Origin: Branchiostoma floridae
Taxonomy: Eukaryota; Chordata; Leptocardii; Amphioxiformes; Branchiostomatidae
Length of the DNA stretch: 64,000 bases
NCBI RefSeq assembly: GCF_000003815.2
Contig: NC_049987.1
Span: 18,358,468 to 18,422,467, forward strand
Reading direction: 5' to 3'
Part shown: positions 55,650 to 64,000 of the stretch, in pieces
Numbering within the stretch: position 1 is the stretch's first letter
Layout: every line of letters starts with the position of its first letter
Notes under the pieces: model-generated
Databases searched by the model: none
Told to the model about the DNA's origin: nothing
What the model saw: only the letters and a program-made list of their open reading frames with translations
Made by a program: the position numbers and the translations under genes

Positions 55650-57420
55650 TTGTATCCCAAACCACAAATTTAATTGAGGTCCATGGAATAAGTACCCATG
55701 TTTACGTTTGTTAGAAAAACAACATCAGAAAGATTACTATAAGATACAAATTTCAGTTGCCCATTTCAGCCTGCTTGTAGCAAGAATTTATTGGCGATTT
55801 CAACAATTTCATTTGTACCCAAAACTGTACTAGATGTTACATATACACATACATACTATGTTTTTGTAGCCGCCCATTGTATTTGAGTAGTCAATGCGTT
55901 CGGGGTATTTCTTAGAACAAAAACGGGGGAGGTAAAACGGGGGAGAAAGAAAATCTTAAAATCCCATTGTTTAAACCAAAATTAGTGATTTTTGTAAAAT
56001 TTGCCTTTCAGAAACCCGTCGCCATGGCAACACCAAAAATAATAAACTTACCCATTTTTTTAAAAACTCACCAAGTTTGGTTGTTCTAGCACAAGCCGTT
56101 TGGGAGATATAGGAGGTCTCTTACATTTTGCAGAGTAGTGGCCACAAAAAAATATTTGCAGACAAACTGCAAAGTGATTGAAGTGTATAGACGTGTGTTC
56201 ATTTTTGCAGGAAAAGGAAAACAAACATCAGAAAGATTCAAATTCAGTTCGTACGTTTCAGTCTGATTGTAGTTAGAATTTATTGGCGACTTCAACATGT
56301 TTTTACCCACAGCTGTAATAGAGACTTGAGACAATAGATACACAAGTCTAAATTGGCATGCTTACATGTTCTTGTAGTTGGCCATTATATTTGAGTTAGT
56401 CTAGGCGTTCGAAGTTTGTTTTATTACAAAAACGGTGGATCATCTCAAATTGATTATTTATACCGGTGTACCTTTGTTAACTTAATATTGAAAAGAATCC
56501 TAACAGACAAACGGAATTATTGCGGTGACCAGAATAAGTCTTTGTATTCACGTTTTTAAGAAAAAAACGAATTTTTGAACATACACATTTCGTTTGTCAA
56601 TTTCAGTCTAGTTGTACAAAGAATTTACTGGCTATTTAAACGTGTCTGCAACCAGAACAGATGTGCAAGTATACATGTATGCTTACTTAGATGTTATTGT
56701 AGTGGGTCTTTATATTTGAGTAGTCTATGCGTTCGAAGTGGATGGGTATCGTCTTCAATTACTTATTTCTACAGGCGTACAATCGATGACTCGTGGTAAC
56801 GTTATTCAAAAGAGTCCTTAAAACTGTATTGTTATTGAATTGCATAGAATATGTACTTACATTGATTCTTAGAAAACACAAATATAGTTAAAGTCTGAAT
56901 GAAATAAGAATTTACTGGTGATTTCAAAAACTTTGTACCCACAATTGTAATAGATTGATAAGTATACACGTGTCCATGCTTACATGTTCTCGTAGTTGTT
57001 CATTATAGTTGAGTATTGCTTATAATTAGTTCTACGTGTGTATTTGCGGAGTCGTGGTAACAATATTCAAAAGAATCTTTACAAAAAAAGCTACATTGGC
57101 AGATTGCACAGAACAAAATATTCAATATGCACTTAATATGTGGGTAATAAAAACAAACAATAGAAGATACAATTTAGGTTTGTTAATTTTAGTCTGGTTG
57201 TAATAAGAATTTACTGACGATTTCTACGTGTTTGCACCCAAAATTGTAAAAAAATGTACAAGATTACATGCAGACATGCTCACAAGTTTTTGCAGTTGGC
57301 CATTATATTGCAGTAGTCCATGCATTCTTTGTCTCATTCTATTCAACGCTGATACCAGTGTCACAGACTACCACAATAGGGTCGCTTCTTCAACTTTACT
57401 CAAGGTAGACTATAGTATAT
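55650..57420 (+). repeat. degenerate tandem repeat array after GPCR copy 3
   Basis: The same unit as in spacers 1 and 2 but more diverged: AGAATAAGT-type landmarks near 55690, 56180, 56530, 56855 and 57110, each with AAGAATTTACTGG, CGATTTC and TTGTAGTTG motifs. No coding function. Confidence 0.65.
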
Positions 57421-57767
57421 AGCATCACTTTCATGGTAAATGAGGATGTTTTCTGATAAAGTAATTTCTGATACAGTAGTGGCAAAAATCTTATAATATG
57501 TGAAAGGCACCAACTTAATAAAAGGCGATTAATGTGTTAGTATGCAAATTTCTGTAAAGTCATCAAACAGGTGTCAAAAGGTTAGTACGTAGAGTTTCAA
57601 GATAATACTCACTATTTCACACCTATTGAGTACATTTCACTACTGACACTAGTCTTGAGTGAACATTGTAGAAGTGACACAAGTAGGCCTGTGTGTAGTT
57701 GTTAATGAGTTAGTAGGTTTGCATTTAATACTAAATAAAATCATTGTTTATCAAAAAAAGTATTGCT

Positions 57768-58190
57768 GTTTCCTATATCTTAGTATCATTTGAGTTTGGA
57801 TCGGAGCTGGTCCTAGGGCCAACTCCGATCGGTGTCTCTCTTAGTAGAATCGCCGATTCTCCTAGGAGAGATCCCGATCTCCAGATTGTTTCCAATATCT
57901 TAGCATCATTTGAGTTTGGATCGGAGTTGGCCCTAGGAGAGACCCCGATCGCAATCTATACTAGTAGAATCGTCGATTCTCCTAGGAGAGACCCCGATCG
58001 GAGCTGGGCCTAGGACCAGCTCCGATCGAAATTCAAATGATGCTAAGATATAGGAAACANNNNNNNNNNNNNNNNNNNNNNNNNNNNNNNNNNNNNNNNN
58101 NNNNNNNNNNNNNNNNNNNNNNNNNNNNNNNNNNNNNNNNNNNNNNNNNNNNNNNNNNNTCGACGATTCTACTGGATCGACATCTCTCCT
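57768..58190. repeat. palindromic repeat cluster around a sequence gap
   Basis: GTTTCCTATATCTTAG at 57768 and its reverse complement ending at 58059 form outer arms of about 55 bp. Inside, GATCGGAG, CCTAGG and TAGAATCGTCGATTCTCCTA occur several times in both orientations. The 100-N gap starts at 58060, and TCGACGATTCTACT resumes after it. Probably a foldback element that could not be assembled. Confidence 0.65.
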
Positions 58191-58324
58191 GTGACATATA
58201 TATGTAGCACTGTACAATTAAGTAATAAATTTGGTGGTGGATGTGAAACTACATGCAGATCGCTTCAATGCATTCTTGTTACAATGCTTATGTTGCCTTA
58301 TGTTGAAACGTTATTTTGCCCACC

Positions 58325-58730
58325 TTGTTTTTTTTGTGCTCTCCCATTAGATTTGAGTTTTAAAATGATGCCATCCATAGGATTGGACAAGTTTTTTTTT
58401 TTCAAATCCACTTGTATGTCCTATCGGGCAAGCACATAAAAAATTACTTTTCCTAAACAATTTTTCACTTACCTAATTTTAAAATGTCACTTTTATCTGC
58501 ATTCTCACTTCCAGGAATAGAATTCGTATTATTGCCTCTATTTTTCCATGTTGACCATTGCTTGATGTCCTGGCTGTAAAAAGTAACAAGTATATCAAAA
58601 TCTCACTCAATGGAAAGAAAAAAAAAATTTACTTGCCCAATCGGGCAAGTGGGGTAGGCCTAGGACACGCACTTGCCCGAACAGCACTCTTTTACTTGCT
58701 ATGGATAATAGGGCTAGTGGGCGTGTGCAA
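58325..58730. repeat. repeat with ACTTGCCCAATCGGGCAAGT palindromes
   Basis: The palindrome at 58631-58650 has partial copies near 58410-58430 (ATCGGGCAAG) and 58668-58680 (CACTTGCCCGA). This suggests a small foldback element; its limits are not defined. Confidence 0.4.
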
Positions 58731-58931
58731 CCCTGATCCACAAAAGTTATTTGTTGTGGCCTACCTGTCGATGGAAAGCTTGGTGACGATAATTCCGGTG
58801 AACTCCTTTGTTAGATGCAATCTCTGCTTCAAATCAGACGTGAATAACAAGAATTTTCTAATTAATTTCAACATTACTCTACCCGTCCTCGATAGAAAAG
58901 CGTTCTGATATGAAAATAACATGACAGTAGT

Positions 58932-59131
58932 TACTGTAAATGCAGAAATGTTCGCGGTGAATTAATGTTCGCGGTTTTCACGGTGACGACTTCACCGCGA
59001 ACATTTTACTATTATACATGTAGTATTGGACTGCAGTCTATGGTGTTACCGCAAACTTAAAACCACCGCGAAAAGTCCCTTTCCCGCTACCACGAAATTA
59101 AATCCCCGCGGACTTAAATGCATTTACAGTA
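58932..59131. mobile_element. MITE with TACTGTAAATGCA termini, copy 2
   Basis: Same ends and same CGCGAA hairpin body as 13992-14201, with the same order of subrepeats and moderate divergence. Confidence 0.8.
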
Positions 59132-59639
59132 TTAGAAAATTCTTCCCATGACTCCGACTATACCGCATCGCCTCTTTGTACGGTTGTTTGCTGATTTAGA
59201 TGTCGCAGAGAAGCCATCGGGAAATGGTAGAAATGCAACACAGAATGTAACAAGAGTTCGGAGACCTCATACCTCCATGAAATATTCTGATTATGCAAAT
59301 GACTTTCACATTAGCATAATTTATGCTTGCTTATGTACACCTTTAACTAACGTACACAGGTCACAGTGTTGACAGACCAATCATTTACTACACGTACTAA
59401 GGAAAATTAGGACACTTTCAAATTAATTATGCAAATTTGGGACTTATTTGCATAATTAGTATCTGCTTAACTTCCGCCTGCCACAAACTACATAATGTAA
59501 CATGTATTTGAGTGATATATTGGAAAACACTGTAAATATACATTTTCCGCATTAAGTATGCAAATGAAGTCCAAATTTGCATAATTTTGATTTCATTATG
59601 TACATCTCTGCCACATGTACCTGCATACCAAATAGCATG

Positions 59640-60010
59640 GAAATCCATCATTCCTATGTTCCGTTATGCTTCTTGGAAGATTTTGACAAAAATGCTCCTG
59701 CAGTTCCAGAGCAAGCTGCTAGGGGGTCCAAACATACACCACTTCTTCCTTACATCAAAAGCTATCTGCCACCAAGAAATCAAGACCATAGCATGTCCAG
59801 ATAAAAGATTAAAAAAATTGAAGTTCTGCTGCAGTACCAAGGTCACACACCAGGGGGCCCAAAATTGACCTTGACCTTTGTCTTCCCAACCCCTACCCAC
59901 ATACCAAATATCATCGTAGTCCATTAAGAGGTTCTCAAGTTATGATGTCCACAAATATGCAGACACACACACACCAAAAACTATACCTCCATTTTTTTAT
60001 GGAGGTAATA
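59640..60010. repeat. dispersed repeat with GAGGTA hairpin end, copy 3
   Basis: Contains GCAAGCTGCTAGGGGGTCCA, AAGCTATCTGCCACCAAGAA and ACCTCCATTTTTTTATGGAG at the end. It is distantly alignable with 46557-46920. A further end-type hairpin (CCATGAAATGTCATATGGAG) is near 60182. Confidence 0.5.
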
Positions 60011-60019
60011 AATCGTCCT

Positions 60020-61845
60020 TATTTGCAAAATCATTGTTTATGTTCATTTTTCCTTCAGCTATACCTCACCATGTTGTCCGGGTAGCGTCTCTGGTGTGAA
60101 TCTCTCCCTTCCTGTCCTCCATTACTCCATAGCAGACATTCAAGAGTGCAGCTTAATCATTGCACAGCTAATACTATTATCTCCATGAAATGTCATATGG
60201 AGGTTATATTTTAACACACGTGCTTGACTACGCTAAGAATTCCTTCCTTTTGGCATCGCATGACAATCGTAAGAGGTATGTGATCAGGCCCTTACTGGCC
60301 GAATATTGATACACGGCTTTCTTTTGTGCCAACCCAGGCTTACATTTATAATGATGCTTTGGGAATGCGCAAATATGAATATAATTGGTCTACACCTGCT
60401 TTGCGATAACAATCGTTGACTGATAATATTCTACATAATACATGTTTCTGTCAATGTCTAAAAAAAAATTTATTATCTTATTCTCACACGTACCTTTCAT
60501 CTACAGCTACATGTACCTAGTCTGTCAATTTGTTAATTTATCACAATACGTTTTTGGCATTACTCACTATGTAATTCTATTTAAGAAAAAATGACAGTGA
60601 AACAGGCTTCAAGATAAAGAAAATCTTTGTTCTGACGGCATATAAAAATGTTCAAAAGCACCTTTACAAAATCACTGTACACATTTGACACAGACATGGC
60701 CATCTCATACATGCCAAAACGTCTTACTGTTTACGTTTAAATCACAGTCTTCTCCACATAATAATTTAGTACAAAAATAGCCCTTTGTTACTTTCTTCTT
60801 ACAGTTTAACACTCAACAGCGTTTCCATCGAAAGTGGTTGGTAAAAACAGTTTCACTTCGCCAACAACTTTTTTTCACTACACAATTACTTAATACAGTA
60901 CCATAGCCATTAAGTGTCATAGTGCTGACTCCAAAATGTTGACCACTTCTAGGTAGTTCACGTACATTGATAGGTTTGAACGTAAGCTGTTGCTAGAACA
61001 CAACTTCACTCGCAATTGTTTGCTGCAACATTGATAGTGCCCCACGAAGGGGGTACAAGGATACATTTTTTTGTATATTAAGTATACACTCAAACTATGA
61101 AGAACTACTAAAGGTCTATGGAGCTAGTTGTCTAGTTTGCATGCCTCCATACCATAGTCCTCGGACAGCCTAAACATTAAGTAGTCGAAAATGTTGGGAA
61201 TCACAGTATTATGTGCCACAAAGGCAACTACAATACTGCAAGTAAGTACAAGGGACATTGAGAGAGACAAAACAAGAGAAGAGAGTAGTAAGGCACATCC
61301 TATTGCAGGAAAAGAACTTACACAAAGAACCTCTAAGAAGGACACAATACCTCAAGTAGTGAGACTGCCATTTAAAAAAGAGAGGAGTGGTCTATTCTTT
61401 TGTGAAATGCAAAAGTGATATTTGACATTGGTTTACCAGACAACCCCTTTGTCCATATGGCATAGCCCTAAACCTAAAATCATCGCTTTACCCTCAGACA
61501 ACCTTCCATCTTGACAAACAGCTTGTTCATTGCAACTGTATGGAACATAAAAATGATTTTTCACTTTGATTTCCACAAGACTCAACTTCTTATTCTTAGA
61601 TGAAAATAACAAAGGATTTCCAAATATCCTCAGGCAGGTAGTATTTTGAATGCTTAAAACATTATTGCAACAAGTTGGAAGAAAAGTTCTTTCTCCAGGC
61701 AACATCACTGAAGAGGCTTGGCAATTTCCATGCCTTAAAGGCTAATAATGTATAGAGCTAAAAGCTACAGTGCACCATCCCATTGCTAAGTCTTGTACTG
61801 CAACAAAAGCAAGATGAGGTTGTAATCGTTGAAGGTTTCTTACTA
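60020..61845. other. intergenic or REV3L 3' UTR, no other gene recognised
   Basis: AT-rich with short ORFs only. The portion nearest 61845 is expected to be the 3' UTR of the minus-strand REV3L gene. I did not find a clear polyadenylation site. Confidence 0.4.
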
Positions 61846-61849
61846 AAGG

Positions 61850-63966
61850 TTATCCATCAAGGGACTTATCCAGGAGCTCACGAAAGTATGTCGCTCTTTC
61901 CACATCGTTCTTGGCTTTCACGTACTTATACAGTACGGGACAGTCCAGAGAGATGCAGCTCGGTTGACCAGGGGACCCAGTGCAGCTCCGACACACCTAG
62001 AGTAAAATAAAAAAAGAAACATATACCTGTTATAATACTTAAACCCTTTTCCGCATACAATTCAAGTGTGTCAGGTGGCAAGCAACTTTTACATGTACAA
62101 TGCAAGTGGTTTACACAAAATATTTTTCTGATGATTTTTGCATGTCCCAATGGCACGAGCCTTATTGCAACTCCTCTACTTGGCTGTATGGATCAAATTC
62201 TATGGATCCGTGGGTGGGGGTTCGATCCCAAGGTTGACCCCCATTTCAGATATACTGTAAGCGGATTGCATTCCTCATTTCAGATGTCAACAAAAAGCCG
62301 GTGACTATGTATGTATGGGAGAGCTGCATGGGTTAGCATAAAACGTCTTCACATCATGAAAAAACCCGAAACTTTCATTAAGAAGGTAGCGACCTGGTGT
62401 ATTTAGCTAAATGCGCGAGTTGTGGCAAGTCATCAGTACAATCTTCCAAAATTGCGAAAAGCATCAAGTTTTTTCATTGACCATTCCAAATGTTGTTGGC
62501 GTTATAATACAAGTATCTCTTAAGAAAGGAGTTGCATCGCATACCTGTTGAAGATGCTGGTATGTCCGTTCCCATGCCCTTATTTGGTTGTTGAGCGTTA
62601 CGGCGACCAGTTGAGGATCGCCCTGACAGTGGGTACATACCCCCTGTTGGGCGGGCCCATTACACACAGGACAGTTCACAGTCTGGAAGAACTGGGAGAT
62701 GGTGCCCTGTACATGTACACAACACATGGTGCGGTGTCAGTAATCATCATGATAACAACACAATACAGTGCTCAAAGTACTGTTAATTTGTTAAAATTTT
62801 ACATGCAATTGGAAAATTCAGTTTGTTTGTTTGTTTATTCTTGACATGCAAAATACTATCTAGTCAGTTGTAGACACAAGCTCTCAAACAGTGTAATATA
62901 CACATTACCCCACATAAAGAAACTAAAAAGGCAACATTCTTGCAAAAATGCAGAATGTTTTCCAATAGCTTTTTGTCAAACTACTCATATTACACAAAAA
63001 TGTAGCATTATGCTTGCCCTATAGTATTGTGTGCTAGTAAAAAGAAAAGAAAAGAAACTACTGTACTACATCTTCTTATTTCTGGACCAAGTCATTAACA
63101 TAATTACTATACCATTAATCTTGCCCTATAGTATTGTGTGTGAGCCAATCACTGACCTTCCTGGAGTCTGGCAGAAGCCGTGTAGGTGCTGCAATGCGAT
63201 TGGTTCTTGGCAACTCCCTATACCTGAAGAAGGGTATATGGAAATACACAACATGTCAGAAACCATTACAGAGTCGCCAATAACAAACTATTCCATCAAC
63301 AAAAAATAAAGAGACTCAATTTAGAACTGAGAGTATATCGATCTCACAAATGCTTTCATCTTAAGTTATCAGAAATTTCCCTTTCACATTTTGTATAGTG
63401 TTGTAAGGAAAAATTTTACATGCAACTTCATCAAATGTTTCATTCCCAGCACTGACTTGCCGAAAATCAGGAGCATAATGTCAGGAATCTACCACCATTA
63501 CAGTTCAGACAAGGTTGATGGTTCCTGTGTATTCCTGCTGCTTTTGATTCACTTCTTACATCATCATGCCTTTTGGTTACCAAAAAGTTAGCACTGTGAC
63601 AGTAAATCATATGATGAAGGTCAGCGACATCGACCAAAAATTCATGGTGTTTTTATTTGTGTTGGAACACAGCTCAAATTTTTAAAGTACAGATTCTACC
63701 AACAGAGCTTTTATTCAAATACAGAATCAGAATCTCACCAGCTAAAGACATCCACACCAATGAGAGAGAAGACCCGGTTCAGAGCAGGTAGAATCTGTTT
63801 GTTGATGTAGTAAGTGGCGTTGAGGCGGAGGTTGGGGTCGGTTAACACCTCGTGGGGCTGACGGACCAGCTGGATGAGAGGCAAACCCGGGCTCCCGTAC
63901 ACGATCACGTAAGGCACGCGTTCGCCAACCCTGGGTTCTGCTCGCCGGTCGCTTGACAAGAGGCGT
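61850..63966 (-). CDS. REV3L: DNA polymerase zeta catalytic subunit, last four coding exons
   Basis: Minus-strand exons are 63966-63739 (LLSSDRRAEPRVGERVPYV..., LRLNATYYINKQILPALNRVF, GVDVFSW), 63223-63157 (YRELPRTNR...), 62706-62545 (GTISQFF, CPVC...CTHC) and 61996-61850 (VCRSCTG...CISLDCPVLYK...ELLDKSLDG, stop TAA). Acceptors and donors are canonical, and phases match (the Trp codon TG|G is split across the first intron; the others are phase 0). The end of the B-family polymerase thumb is followed by CysA (zinc type) and CysB, which in the family binds a 4Fe-4S cluster and recruits accessory subunits. Pol zeta extends mismatched primers in translesion synthesis in the nucleus. Exons 5' of this lie beyond the right edge. 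All eight cysteines of the two motifs are present. Confidence 0.93.
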
Positions 63967-64000
63967 CTAAAATATCAAAATTATCCAAACATTGTATTTG

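Noticed and set aside
62195-62250. tRNA-like B box (GGTTCGATCCC) on the plus strand
   Set aside because: No matching A box, stem pairing or anticodon arm; at most an old SINE fragment.

Overview
This is a gene-sparse stretch of an animal nuclear genome, carrying intron-split genes on both strands and many retrotransposons, foldback elements and satellites, with three 100-N scaffold gaps (29211-29310, 31416-31515, 58060-58159). The mix of families (leucine-rich-repeat/immunoglobulin receptors, tandem single-exon GPCRs, Penelope-like, CR1/L2/Crack-type and hAT elements) fits an invertebrate chordate, most likely an amphioxus (Branchiostoma). That assignment is an inference from gene families and was not tested by any search.

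Layout: 1-4810 is a non-LTR retrotransposon with open ORF1 (cut by the window edge) and ORF2. 4811-10400 is mostly non-coding, with a duplicated transmembrane exon (6523-6626), a pogo-like foldback element (8264-8651) and a likely 5' non-coding exon. 10907-13045 is a complete LRR-Ig transmembrane receptor whose tail carries three NPxY repeats. 14587-16157 is a Penelope-like element with inverted terminal copies. 16761-17177 is a 100-bp tandem repeat. 18579-20042 is a minus-strand C2H2 zinc-finger gene with a frameshift in its fifth finger. 20368-22146 is a hAT-like element with a LINE nested inside. 23511-23990 is a 60-bp satellite made from a LINE 3' end.

24420-34877 (minus) holds an immunoglobulin-superfamily receptor gene that I could assemble exon by exon: signal peptide, part of Ig1, Ig2, a split Ig3, and the transmembrane segment. 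Splice phases agree at every junction that can be tested. Its introns are full of LINE, PLE and foldback insertions, and its missing exon may lie in the second gap. 36435-36727 is a stray 28S rRNA 3' fragment, followed by LINE and SINE debris.

39698-54730 is a tandem array of three rhodopsin-like GPCR genes. The first is frameshifted, the second is a mosaic of the first and third, and the third is intact. They are separated by duplicated spacers made of a degenerate repeat of about 320 bp. The right end (61850-63966, minus) carries the last four coding exons of REV3L, the catalytic subunit of DNA polymerase zeta, including its two cysteine motifs.

The genes are not an operon-like system. They are independent cell-surface receptors (LRR-Ig, IgSF, GPCR), a zinc-finger factor and a DNA-damage-tolerance polymerase, in a region shaped by transposition and local duplication.
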